Of a stretch of 64,000 nucleotides of DNA, positions 41,602-49,725 are shown in pieces. The stretch lies in contig NZ_JAKOGG010000005.1 in assembly GCF_022321485.1 (NCBI RefSeq), forward strand, positions 292,237 to 356,236, given 5' to 3'. The stretch's first letter is position 1. Each line of letters begins with the position of its first letter. Source of the stretch: Shewanella electrica (GTDB lineage: Bacteria; Pseudomonadota; Gammaproteobacteria; Enterobacterales; Shewanellaceae). Below the pieces are notes generated by a model, which saw only the letters and a list, made by a program, of their open reading frames with translations, had not been told where the DNA came from and did not search any database. The position numbers were made by a program, and so were the translations under genes.

Positions 41602-43049
41602 ACCGTACTGCCATCCATGTAGGACTGCATTTGCTGGCGCATATTTTCGGCTTGTGTGCCCAATACAACTTGCACGCCATGGCCGACCACAATCACTCCT
41701 TTCGCCCCTAGAGCCAGTAGTTTGGTTTTATCAACATGGTCAGGCGTATACACACTCAAACGCAGCCGAGTCATACACGCTTTCAGTTGTTCGATATTAG
41801 CTGCACCGCCGAGCGCATTAATCAATAGCGCTGGTCGCTCAGTGGCGCTGGTGACCGGTGTACTAAAATCCTCAATGCGCCCCGGTGTTTTTAAGTTAAA
41901 CACGCGGATAGACGAGGTAAACAAGGCGTAGTAAATCAGTGCGGTCATTGGCCCCAAGATCAGGAACCAACTGCTATTGGTGGAGTTATGCCACAACAAG
42001 ACTAAGTCGATAGCGCCCTGCGAAAACGTCACGCCATAGTGAATATTAAGCAACACACAAATCATGTATGCCAAACCGCACATCAAGGCATGCACAAAGT
42101 ACAGCACCGGTGCGACAAACAAAAAGGCAAACTCAATCGGTTCTGTCACCCCGGTGAGCCAACTGGTGGCGGCGGCAGACAACATCACCCCGGCAATGCG
42201 GTTGCGTTCAGACGGTGACGCACTGCGAATAATCGCCAGCGCGGCCGCTGGTAGCCCCCACATTTTGATCAGATAGCCACCCGCAAGATTACCAGAGGTA
42301 GGATCACCCGCCAGATAACGTGCCACTTCACCGCGAACCACATCACCTTGGGTTTGATATTGACCAAACTCCAAGAAAAACGGCGTATTCCAGATATGGT
42401 GTAAACCAATGGGCAGCAGTAACCGTTCCACCGTTCCATAGAGTGCAAACGCCCATTCGGGCCGCTGATATACCGCCCAATTGGCAACTCTATCGATGTG
42501 CTCCGCCAAACTTGGCCAGATGAACGAAAAGCCCCACGCCACCAACATGGCTAACGGCATAATCAATAACAACGCGCTGCGTCGTCCTTCAAAGAACGAC
42601 AGCATCTGCGGCAACTTCATAAATTGGCTTAGATACATCGCCAAGCAGCTGACTAAACCCATCAACATGCCACCGGCGATGCCCGTATCTAGCACTTGAA
42701 ACTCAATAATGGCAGGTTGCAGTGTCGTCTGGGCGTTGGTTAATACCGTCAGAGATGAAGTGAAAACACCAAACCCCAATACGGCTGACAACGCCGCGGT
42801 GGCAGGCTCTTTACAGAATCCCGCACTGATAGCCACGGCAAACAGCATTGGCATAATGACAAAGGCAAAATTGCCCACTTGCCACATCAGTGCAGCTAAT
42901 TGTTCAGGAAGGTAAGGTTTAAGCGAGCTGGAGAGCCCTAGCATCAGCCCTGCGGCGGGCAAAATTGCGATTGGTGATAGCAAGGTTTGGCTTAAGTTTT
43001 GCGCAAACTTAAACCACTGGACGGACCACCAAGCAAATGTGCTTCTCAT
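41598..43049 (-). CDS. PTS sugar transporter IIC-IIB, glucose/GlcNAc family
   Basis: A 483-residue inner-membrane permease and phosphotransferase. The IIC part has LSPIAILPAAGLMLGLSSSL near 24-43, LLPIGLHHIWNTPFFLEF, and GVTEPIEFAFLFVAPVLY. The C-terminal IIB part has LGGAANIEQLKACMTRLRLS with the phosphorylated Cys. No IIA domain is present, so a separate IIA must serve it. The sugar cannot be named with confidence. It overlaps the upstream flavodoxin gene by 4 bp, an unusual pairing. Confidence 0.88.
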   Translation of the reverse strand: MRSTFAWWSVQWFKFAQNLSQTLLSPIAILPAAGLMLGLSSSLKPYLPEQLAALMWQVGNFAFVIMPMLFAVAISAGFCKEPATAALSAVLGFGVFTSSLTVLTNAQTTLQPAIIEFQVLDTGIAGGMLMGLVSCLAMYLSQFMKLPQMLSFFEGRRSALLLIMPLAMLVAWGFSFIWPSLAEHIDRVANWAVYQRPEWAFALYGTVERLLLPIGLHHIWNTPFFLEFGQYQTQGDVVRGEVARYLAGDPTSGNLAGGYLIKMWGLPAAALAIIRSASPSERNRIAGVMLSAAATSWLTGVTEPIEFAFLFVAPVLYFVHALMCGLAYMICVLLNIHYGVTFSQGAIDLVLLWHNSTNSSWFLILGPMTALIYYALFTSSIRVFNLKTPGRIEDFSTPVTSATERPALLINALGGAANIEQLKACMTRLRLSVYTPDHVDKTKLLALGAKGVIVVGHGVQVVLGTQAENMRQQMQSYMDGSTV

Positions 43050-43540
43050 TTAATTAATTTGGACCACTTTTTTAGCCAAGACAGTGCTTCCTTTTCAGGT
43101 TCCATCGTTTCACATGCGTCGATTTCAAATACATCACCGAGCCGCTTGGCCCCTAATTCCGTCATGAGTTCATCGAGTTGGTGACCAGCGCCACAGAAAT
43201 TATCATAACTAGAATCACCTAATGCCACCACCGCATAATTTAGATCAGGCAAATACGGCGCTTGTTGCTTCATAGCGTAAAACCAAGGGAACAGGTTTTC
43301 AGGAAGATCACCTTGACCTGTGGTCGAACTGACCAGTAACAGTAGCTCTTGTTGGTTGGGAATATAACCACTTAATGTCTCAGGCCGATGTAATTCAACG
43401 CTAACCCCTTGTTGGCTCAAGGCTTGCGCTAACGTACGCGCGACAGATTCAGCACTGCCATAGACTGATCCGAACACTAAGTTGATTTTTTTCATGCTAT
43501 ACTCGGCACCCACAAAATTTGAAGAGACGTTCTTCAACAT
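43046..43540 (-). CDS. Flavodoxin (YqcA/MioC-like)
   Basis: A short-chain flavodoxin that carries FMN and transfers electrons. The phosphate loop is in LVFGSVYGSAESVA. SSTTGQGDLPEN and ALGDSSYDNFCGAG bind the flavin ring. The start is uncertain: the ATG at 43540 has a strong GGGGA, giving 164 residues, but the family N-terminus begins at the ATG at 43495 (149 residues, weak GAG). Its position near truC and yqcC matches E. coli yqcA. It is coupled downstream to the PTS gene. Confidence 0.88.
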   Translation of the reverse strand: MLKNVSSNFVGAEYSMKKINLVFGSVYGSAESVARTLAQALSQQGVSVELHRPETLSGYIPNQQELLLLVSSTTGQGDLPENLFPWFYAMKQQAPYLPDLNYAVVALGDSSYDNFCGAGHQLDELMTELGAKRLGDVFEIDACETMEPEKEALSWLKKWSKLIK

Positions 43541-43614
43541 ACTTTATCCCCTGTGCAGCCTGCAACTAGACCAAAGCAGTCGATAAAATCCAAGCTATTC
43601 AAGGACGCAAGCCA

Positions 43615-43800
43615 ATGCGACAAAGTAGTCGACAAAAATTGCTCAGACAACACCAACGTATCACTCACGTGCGCCGCGTGTGCTACTTTCGAGCAAATCA
43701 GCAGGAAACTCACCATTACCACTATCCATTAGCGGCCTATCAGCCACTGATGGATATGATGGTACGTCTCGCTGATGAAAGCGAACACATTAACAAATAA
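43615..43800 (+). CDS. Possible small basic protein, 61 aa
   Basis: A plus-strand frame between flavodoxin (divergent) and truC (convergent, 11-bp overlap). AAGGA lies at good spacing before the ATG. The N-terminal half is very basic (RQSSRQKLLRQHQRITHVRR) and the C-terminal half acidic. I recognise no family. The ribosome binding site and the position favour a real gene, but the length and composition leave doubt. Confidence 0.5.
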   Translation: MRQSSRQKLLRQHQRITHVRRVCYFRANQQETHHYHYPLAAYQPLMDMMVRLADESEHINK

Positions 43801-44593
43801 GCGTCGACGGCTGAGTGGCTAACGCGTCATCTTGCCAACCCAACTCAGCAAATACCGTAGACCACTCCGCTTCTGGTTCAGTGACTATCGACAATGGCGC
43901 ACCTGTCACCGGGTGAGTCAAGGTCATTTTCTGCGCTAACAACCACAGGCGGTTAATGCCGAAATGCTCGCGGAAAAAACGATTCTGCTTACCATCGCCA
44001 TGAGTGGTGTCGCCAATAATCGGATGACGCAAGTGCGCCATATGGCGGCGTAATTGATGTTTACGCCCCGTCAACGGCGCTAAGCGCACTAAACAAAAAC
44101 GACTGGTCGCGTAACGCCCAGAGGGATATGGGATTTCACTATTAAGCAACGGCGCGTACTGGGTTACCGCGTCTTGGGCCTCTTTATCTTTACGTGCATG
44201 TTTATCGGCAATGTCATCCAACTCCTCTCTGAGTGGATAATCGAGTTCCCCCGCTTCAGCCATATTGCCGCGCACCAACGCAAGATAATGTTTATGCACA
44301 TCTCGCCCTTCAAACTGTTGGCACAGCGTCCGGGCGACATCACTGCTTTTAGCAAACAGTAATACGCCAGACGTCGGCCGATCTAACCGGTGTACCGGAA
44401 ACACATGGCATCCCACCAAATCACGCGTCAGTTGCATGGCAAAGAAACGCTCTTTACGCGCCAAATAAGTCTTATGCACTAACAAACCGGCCGGTTTGTG
44501 AATTGCCACGATATGTTCATCTTCGTAGAGGATCTCAATCGTTGGCGCAATTTCTGGCTCATCTAGCTCGGGATTATCGACTGAGTAAGGCAT
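43790..44593 (-). CDS. truC: tRNA pseudouridine(65) synthase TruC
   Basis: A 267-residue RluA-family pseudouridine synthase without an S4 domain. The catalytic motif is VHRLDRPTSGVLLFA, and LTGRKHQLRRHMAHLRHPIIGD follows. The order with yqcC (20-bp overlap upstream) and the nearby flavodoxin matches E. coli yqcA-truC-yqcC, which supports TruC. Confidence 0.93.
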   Translation of the reverse strand: MPYSVDNPELDEPEIAPTIEILYEDEHIVAIHKPAGLLVHKTYLARKERFFAMQLTRDLVGCHVFPVHRLDRPTSGVLLFAKSSDVARTLCQQFEGRDVHKHYLALVRGNMAEAGELDYPLREELDDIADKHARKDKEAQDAVTQYAPLLNSEIPYPSGRYATSRFCLVRLAPLTGRKHQLRRHMAHLRHPIIGDTTHGDGKQNRFFREHFGINRLWLLAQKMTLTHPVTGAPLSIVTEPEAEWSTVFAELGWQDDALATQPSTLIC

Positions 44594-44888
44594 CCACCTG
44601 CTCCAAAATAAGGACTATAGCTTCACGTTCTGGCTGCTCAGCCCAAACATATTGCGCCATCGGGGCGATAGCTATATTGCTTGGCAATGCTGCCTGCGCT
44701 GCAATCAACTGCTGCATCTTCGGCATGAAAATAAACTGCAACCACTGCTCAAACGGCAACGTATCACAAGCAAACGGTGCGGTACTTGCCAACGCCGCGG
44801 CGGAGGGCGCGGTTTCGGCCCATAAATTCTGAGAGATTAGTTGAAATTCAAGCAATTGCAATAATTCTTGAGTCTGTTGATAGCGCAT
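44574..44888 (-). CDS. yqcC: YqcC family protein (DUF446)
   Basis: A 104-residue helical protein. LPFEQWLQFIFMPKMQQLI is the family core, and an aromatic/hydrophobic pattern follows. Its function is unknown in the family, which is usually found next to truC as here. Its 3' end overlaps the truC start by 20 bp. Confidence 0.85.
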   Translation of the reverse strand: MRYQQTQELLQLLEFQLISQNLWAETAPSAAALASTAPFACDTLPFEQWLQFIFMPKMQQLIAAQAALPSNIAIAPMAQYVWAEQPEREAIVLILEQVDALLSR

Positions 44889-44987
44889 TTGTACTGAACA
44901 TGACGATTTTTAAGGGGGCGTATCATACCATCTGGCGTCAGATATCCCTATAATTGCGCCCCTTAGCGAATTATGAGAAGTAGGGTT

Positions 44988-46004
44988 ATGAGCAACATCA
45001 ACACTTTGGGCGAACTGTTAAACGCGGCAAACACACAATATTGGGTGTTTGATTTAGGTCGGCGCGTGCAACCGATCAGCAACAGCGAGTTTGACGCCTT
45101 TGAAACACTCACTACCCCCTACCCTTATCCGATTCAAGGCCATGCCCAATTTGCGTTGGTATTTGGCGAAGATCCTCAGCAACCGTTTATTTGGTTTTTG
45201 AAATTTCCGCTCGATGAACGCGGCCTACTCAATCCTGCCGCCCGCAGCCAATTTATGCAGATGTTGTCGGATGCCATTGGCCAAGACATCACTAAACCGC
45301 TGACAGAGGACGAGCAGCAGCGCATGGCAAGCCACCCATTCCATGCCAAGCCGTCACAAGAGAAGCTTGCTATCTTCAATGCACAGCTGCGCAAATCGCT
45401 CAAACAGCCAGCGTCAAGCCAGTATGAATTTGCCTGCCAATATTTGGCGGGGACTGCGGGGGCCGAGATGTGGCAAAGCGTGGGCTTACAAGGTCTGGCA
45501 GATATCTGTGCGCGCGCTGGTGATTTTGAACATGCGCAGCTGTTGAGTAATGCGCTAGCCTCCAGCGTTGCTGAGATCCAAATTGCCACCTGCCAGTTGT
45601 TAGAACATGTCGTCGCGCCAAGCTCGGTGCAACAGACAATTGCTAAGCTATTTGCAACTATCAACGATGAACGCCGCAGCTACCTACTGCGAGCCAGTGC
45701 CTCTGCTGAAGAGGTCACCACGCAATTGCTGCAACAACTTGCTGATCAGCAACAACCTCTGGATGAACAGCAGTTGATTGCCGTCGCCGCACGCTGCTGG
45801 CCAGTATTAAAGCGCGACGCCATTCGCAAGTTTTATCTTGAGTCGTTAGCGGCTCAACCTCAGCCCTTTTTTAATCAAATCTTTGCTGATATTGTGGCGA
45901 TTCCCGAGATCCGTATGCCAATGTTGAGTGAATTGCGTAACCCGGAACGCAGTGCGCAACTCTCAGCCGCTATTGGCGGACTATTTAAGGCCATGACTCA
46001 ATGA
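44988..46004 (+). CDS. DUF3549 family protein
   Basis: A 338-residue soluble protein. MSNINTLGELLNAANTQYWV begins the family profile, and FIWFLKFPLDERGLL lies near residue 75. The C-terminal two thirds are helical, rich in Ala, Leu and Gln, and may form repeats. I chose the ATG at 44988, which follows AGTAGGG, over the upstream ATG at 44973. It overlaps the next gene by 4 bp. Function unknown. Confidence 0.8.
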   Translation: MSNINTLGELLNAANTQYWVFDLGRRVQPISNSEFDAFETLTTPYPYPIQGHAQFALVFGEDPQQPFIWFLKFPLDERGLLNPAARSQFMQMLSDAIGQDITKPLTEDEQQRMASHPFHAKPSQEKLAIFNAQLRKSLKQPASSQYEFACQYLAGTAGAEMWQSVGLQGLADICARAGDFEHAQLLSNALASSVAEIQIATCQLLEHVVAPSSVQQTIAKLFATINDERRSYLLRASASAEEVTTQLLQQLADQQQPLDEQQLIAVAARCWPVLKRDAIRKFYLESLAAQPQPFFNQIFADIVAIPEIRMPMLSELRNPERSAQLSAAIGGLFKAMTQ

Positions 46005-46387
46005 TGACCGATTTTTTAATGATTGCGGCACTCGTGTTGATTGCCGCCTTCTTTTGGCAACTGCGCCAAATGGCAGAAATTGCCAAACGTTTTATCGAGC
46101 GCGAATGCAGCCGACAACGGGTGCAATTTCTGGCCGTTGCCATGGATAACGCTCGGCCATCATTTGGTGGTACCACCGGTATAGGTTGGCGTGCCAGCTT
46201 TATGTTTGAATTCAGCACTGACGGGATTAACCAGTTTAAAGGCACTGTCAGAATGCGGGGGAATCAGGTACAAAAAATTGAGTGGCCTATTTTTCCGGAG
46301 CCTGATTGGCAGCAAGCGCCATCTGCGCGAGGTAAATTTGGTGGTGGTTGTGGCGGCAGTAGCTGTGGCTCAGGCGGCTGTCATTAA
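46001..46387 (+). CDS. DUF3301 membrane-anchored protein
   Basis: A 128-residue protein with one N-terminal hydrophobic helix (about 4-20), then a soluble part with the family stretch RPSFGGTTGIGWRASFMFEFS. The C-terminus is odd: a glycine/cysteine-rich tail (GGGCGGSSCGSGGCH) that could bind metal or be disulphide-linked. It is coupled to the DUF3549 gene by a 4-bp overlap. Function unknown. Confidence 0.8.
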   Translation: MMTDFLMIAALVLIAAFFWQLRQMAEIAKRFIERECSRQRVQFLAVAMDNARPSFGGTTGIGWRASFMFEFSTDGINQFKGTVRMRGNQVQKIEWPIFPEPDWQQAPSARGKFGGGCGGSSCGSGGCH

Positions 46388-46440
46388 CGCATAAGTGCAA
46401 CGGCAATTTGGCTAAGGTGCATGAAAATCGCCTGAGGCCA

Positions 46441-46837
46441 AAAGAGAAAGGGCGCGACAACTAGTCGCGCCCTTCTATTTTTTTGCTAAGCCATCCAGCT
46501 ATAACTTGTGCTTCCCTGCACCATCCATGCGAATGAATCGATCCTTCACGGTCCTTCTCGTTCCCTGATAATCCCTGTACCTAAGTACACGTCCCTCAAA
46601 CTGGAGATTCCTTCTACCAGTCTTGCCTCGTCCTGAAGCGTGTCCACATCATCCTTGAAATTCCTTTTCCGATTTCCTTGGTCATCCTGACATCCCAGTC
46701 CTCGGGAAACTTTCCATGCTCAGCTAACTTCCTGCTAGCTTACTTTCCATGTATCATCATCGGATTGTGTCCCTACAAGTTCATCTTCCTGATGAATCGT
46801 CGTCCTGACGAGTCCCTGTGTGTCCAATCCTTCGATG
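46441..46837 (-). ncRNA. csrB: CsrB-type small RNA sequestering CsrA
   Basis: A minus-strand region of about 397 nt has no convincing reading frame but 27 GGA trinucleotides, many as CAGGA, AAGGA or CAGGGA, spread evenly along its length. This is the hallmark of CsrB/RsmZ RNAs, whose GGA loops bind and titrate the regulator CsrA. E. coli CsrB is 369 nt with about 18 such motifs. A strong intrinsic terminator ends it and a promoter starts it. A UvrY/GacA-type box lies about 180 bp upstream of the start, as in E. coli csrB. The exact 5' end is inferred from the promoter. Confidence 0.88.
46450..46483. terminator. Bidirectional terminator shared by DUF3301 gene and CsrB-type RNA
   Basis: GGGCGCGAC and GTCGCGCCC form a 9-bp GC-rich stem with a 5-nt loop. 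On the plus strand TTCTATTTTTTT follows; on the minus strand TTTCTCTTTT follows. It can therefore end both the DUF3301 transcript and the minus-strand small RNA. Confidence 0.88.
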
Positions 46838-46843
46838 AGTTAA

Positions 46844-46871
46844 ATATTACTCTAAAGGGGTAATAAACCAA
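46844..46871 (-). promoter_or_regulatory. Promoter of the CsrB-type RNA
   Basis: On the minus strand TTGGTT (46866-46871) and TAATAT (46844-46849) are separated by 16 bp. This predicts a start near 46837, just before the first GGA motif. Confidence 0.6.
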
Positions 46872-47009
46872 GTATGGCTCACAAAACAAAAATATCGTCT
46901 CACACTGTCCCACACCGTTGCCCGACTAAATTATTAATTAATTTTCATTAAGTTATGTAAATCTTTAAGATTTAAACGACGCATTTAAACAATCAATGTC
47001 TCACATCCT

Positions 47010-47027
47010 TGTAAGATATGTCTCACA
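47010..47027. promoter_or_regulatory. UvrY/GacA binding site upstream of csrB
   Basis: On the minus strand TGTGAGACATATCTTACA fits the UvrY/GacA inverted repeat (TGTRAG-N6-CTTACA) exactly at both half-sites. Its centre is about 181 bp upstream of the predicted csrB start. Two further TGTGAGAC copies lie on the same strand at 46896-46904 and 46997-47005. The rest of the 46872-47177 gap is AT-rich with no gene. Confidence 0.72.
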
Positions 47028-47177
47028 CGACGACAGGGGAAAACGGTAGACCTATATATAACGCAGGTAATATCGGTTGCGGGAAACTTAACCACTGAGC
47101 TGTTAACCGCATAGTCAGTTGCTTCGCGCTATACTTAGCGCACCATTAACGGTACAGAAATCAACCAAGGAGCCAGC

Positions 47178-47408
47178 ATGGATACAGTAAACCCGGCGTT
47201 CTCGTCATTGTTTTCGCAACTTGGATTAGATAATGATGAGGAGGCGATGCAACAGTTCATTGCCAGTCACCAACTGCCGCCTCATGTCAGGATAGCCGAT
47301 GCGCCCTATTGGAATGCGGCACAACGTGCTTTTATAGAAGAAGCCATTCTAGAAGATGCCCAATGGGCCGAGGTCATCGGGCATCTCGATAGTTCATTGC
47401 ATCAATAA
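47178..47408 (+). CDS. DUF2789 family protein
   Basis: A 76-residue acidic helical protein. FSSLFSQLGLDNDEEAMQQFI at the start and WNAAQRAFIEEAILEDAQWAE in the middle fit DUF2789. AAGGAG precedes the ATG at ideal spacing. It ends 2 bp before the convergent DUF3192 gene. Function unknown. Confidence 0.85.
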   Translation: MDTVNPAFSSLFSQLGLDNDEEAMQQFIASHQLPPHVRIADAPYWNAAQRAFIEEAILEDAQWAEVIGHLDSSLHQ

Positions 47409-47410
47409 CA

Positions 47411-47770
47411 TCACAGCTGGCTGTAGGGTTTGTCGCCCCAGCCAGTTAATGTTCCTTCACTAAAAATGAGTGGCGTACATTCATCCCGCGTAGTTTTACC
47501 ATCACTGTGTTGGTGCTGAGTACGATAAAACAGCACTTGCACCGTCTTCCCTTGCGACTCAAACGCTTCATTGAAACTCGGTGTCCCCATCAGTGCTTGT
47601 ACTTGGTCAATACTCATACCGAGCTTTAATGAGGCTATCATTTGTTGATTTTGACGCTGTACTTGCTCCCAAGATTCTCTATCATTGGCGGAATCTCCGT
47701 GGCCAACGCTGACAACACAGCCCGTTAAACTTAAGCTAGCAATGGCCAGTATAGGCAACAACTTATTCAT
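47411..47770 (-). CDS. DUF3192 lipoprotein (BamE-like fold)
   Basis: A 119-residue predicted lipoprotein. The signal peptide ends in the lipobox LTGC (Cys18). The body has the SmpA/OmlA-type pattern, LKLGMSIDQVQALMGTPSFNEAF then VLFYRT. AAGGAAG lies before the ATG. It is probably anchored in the envelope; its role is unknown. Confidence 0.85.
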   Translation of the reverse strand: MNKLLPILAIASLSLTGCVVSVGHGDSANDRESWEQVQRQNQQMIASLKLGMSIDQVQALMGTPSFNEAFESQGKTVQVLFYRTQHQHSDGKTTRDECTPLIFSEGTLTGWGDKPYSQL

Positions 47771-47913
47771 AACACTTCCTTTGATTGTTATTAGACATCC
47801 TGCGAGATATTACAAAAGTTGTGCCAATTAAATTTTCATTACATTTCAATGAATTAATATTTTTCATATACGATTCATTTTCAAAATCATCACTTTTTAA
47901 GGAATTTCGCTAC

Positions 47914-48246
47914 ATGTCTTCGGTGATTGACCAGATTATTCATACGGCGGCAAAACTGTCGCTGGCAGGTATTACGCCCTCAACCGCTATTGTCAGGGCC
48001 AAGCTGGGGGGCAAAGTCCCAATGCCGCAATTGATTGAAGGCATTGCCCGCTTTAAAGCCCTGTCGAGTGATGAAATCGTCCAAGCCGCGCAAGTGATGA
48101 GCAGCAGCGTTAGCACGGTTTCAGCGCCACAAACAAGCGAACAAACCGCCGATTTACAGCAACAATTGAAGCAACTACAGCAAGCATATGATGCCTTGAA
48201 TGCTCGCGTAGCCGCGCTCGAAGCAAGATTGGATGGACATGCCTGA
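47914..48246 (+). CDS. Small KfrA-like protein with coiled coil, 110 aa
   Basis: The first 55 residues resemble the N-terminal helical domain of KfrA-type DNA-binding proteins (AGITPSTAIVRAKLGGKVPMPQLIEGIARF). The last 40 form a clear coiled coil (LQQQLKQLQQAYDALNARVAALEARL). I chose the ATG at 47914, with AAGGAA upstream; the open frame reaches back to 47785 but that part is not protein-like. The stop overlaps the next start by 1 bp. DNA binding is inferred. Confidence 0.7.
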   Translation: MSSVIDQIIHTAAKLSLAGITPSTAIVRAKLGGKVPMPQLIEGIARFKALSSDEIVQAAQVMSSSVSTVSAPQTSEQTADLQQQLKQLQQAYDALNARVAALEARLDGHA

Positions 48247-49019
48247 TGTACGTTACCGAAGTGAGTTTTGAATGTTTTGCCGATACCACCATCAGCGAAG
48301 CAGAACGTGCGATTAATCAACTGTTAGAAGCGTGGCGACAGAATGGGCAAATTCTCGGTCGCGAGTTTGCGGTGGCACTTAAAGACGGCGTGTTCAAAGT
48401 GCGCTTGCTGTTACCGGAACAACAAAGTTTAGCGAATCGTTTCAACAGCCCGTGGGCAAAGCAGGCAGTTGATGGCTTAAAAGCCGCTAAATTGCTGCAT
48501 CCACGTGAAAAACTTATCGGTTTAGATATCAACTCAGAAACCAGTAACAGTGAGCCGCCAAGTTGGCAGTTGTTGTATACCAGCTACGTGCATATGTGTT
48601 CACCGCTGCGCAGTGGCGACACGTTGCAACCGATCCCGCTCTACCGCATTCCCGCCACCTTTAATGGTGACCATAAACAGTTAATCCGCTGGCAAACCGA
48701 GTGGCAAGCATGTGATGAAATTCAGATGGCATCCGCCTCTGCGGCGGAATTTGCTGCGGTAAATGAATTAGCCAACGTTAATAGTGATCTCTTTCGCCGT
48801 GGCTGGGATTTACGTGGGCGAATCGAGTATTTAACCAAGATCCCGACTTATTATTATCTCTACCGTATCGGCGGACATGATAAGCAAGAAGAGTTAAGCC
48901 GTTGCTGCCCGCGCTGTGGTAATACTCACTGGCGGCAATCGGAGCCGTTACTGGATCTGTTCCACTTCAAGTGCGACCAGTGCCGCATTGTGTCTAATTT
49001 ATCGTGGGATTTTCAGTAA
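48246..49019 (+). CDS. DUF2310 zinc-ribbon protein
   Basis: A 257-residue soluble protein. The N-terminal 200 residues match the DUF2310 pattern (YTSYVHMCSPLRSGDTLQPIPLYRIP). The C-terminus carries a zinc ribbon, CCPRCGNTHW and later CDQCRIV. It is translationally coupled to the preceding KfrA-like gene, so the two probably act together. Function unknown. Confidence 0.82.
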   Translation: MYVTEVSFECFADTTISEAERAINQLLEAWRQNGQILGREFAVALKDGVFKVRLLLPEQQSLANRFNSPWAKQAVDGLKAAKLLHPREKLIGLDINSETSNSEPPSWQLLYTSYVHMCSPLRSGDTLQPIPLYRIPATFNGDHKQLIRWQTEWQACDEIQMASASAAEFAAVNELANVNSDLFRRGWDLRGRIEYLTKIPTYYYLYRIGGHDKQEELSRCCPRCGNTHWRQSEPLLDLFHFKCDQCRIVSNLSWDFQ

Positions 49020-49031
49020 CGGCTGAAGCAC

Positions 49032-49667
49032 TTATTTACGGCCAAATAGGTTGTGCCACATCCGTTTGAGTGAGGCGAATATGCCCGGATGGTCCACCGA
49101 GCTTGCCTCTTGTTCCACATACTCAACGGCGGGCGCCACGCGTGGTTGGATCTGTTGCAAAAAAGCCTCGATAGATGGAGCCAATAAGGTTGATGGCTCC
49201 TGCCCTGGCCGTTCAAGCCAAACGCTGCCCTCTTCATTTTTGACACAAATCATGTCGTCGCTGTCAGTCACGCCGATAAACCAGCTTGGCGCTTGTTTGA
49301 GTTTGCGCTTCATCATCAGGTGACCAATCAGATTTTGCTGCAAGCGGGCAAAATCGTCCTCGTTCCACACTTGTAGCAACTCGCCGACACCCCACGGAGC
49401 ATCAAAATGCAGCGGTCCAGCCCAGTGACTGCCATAAAATGCTTCAATATCTTGGTGTAATTCAATCTCGAGCGCTTGACGTACATTGTCAAACGAGCCC
49501 GCCTCCGTGCGCGCCACATGGCACCACTGTACTGGCTCGGCATAGTCTTGTTGACGACACAAAGATGGTTCCCCTTGGCTATAATGACGAGGGCATTCGT
49601 GAAGTGTTTGTTGATAACGCTGTTGGTATTGAGCTAACCACTGCGACAATGCGACTGCGCAAGACAC
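49032..49667 (-). CDS. syd: SecY-interacting protein Syd
   Basis: A 211-residue peripheral protein that binds SecY. The family core FYGSHWAGPLHFDAPWGVGE, then LLQVWNEDDFARLQQNLIGH and KRKLKQAPSWFIGVTDSDD, is well kept. E. coli Syd has 181 residues; here there is a C-terminal extension of about 30 (from VEYVEQEASS). It is divergent from queF, as in E. coli. Confidence 0.95.
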   Translation of the reverse strand: MSCAVALSQWLAQYQQRYQQTLHECPRHYSQGEPSLCRQQDYAEPVQWCHVARTEAGSFDNVRQALEIELHQDIEAFYGSHWAGPLHFDAPWGVGELLQVWNEDDFARLQQNLIGHLMMKRKLKQAPSWFIGVTDSDDMICVKNEEGSVWLERPGQEPSTLLAPSIEAFLQQIQPRVAPAVEYVEQEASSVDHPGIFASLKRMWHNLFGRK

Positions 49668-49689
49668 CTGATCTTTCCTTTATTTACGA

Positions 49690-49695
49690 TATAAT
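49690..49695 (+). promoter_or_regulatory. -10 box of queF
   Basis: A perfect TATAAT lies 31 bp before the queF ATG, in the short gap between divergent syd and queF. No good -35 is visible. Confidence 0.5.
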
Positions 49696-49725
49696 CAGGC
49701 CCTATTTTGCATGGAATAACTTGAG

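Noticed and set aside
46678-46863. Plus-strand 61-aa open frame
   Set aside because: It is antisense to the GGA-rich RNA, has unusual composition and no convincing ribosome binding site. The sRNA explains the region better.
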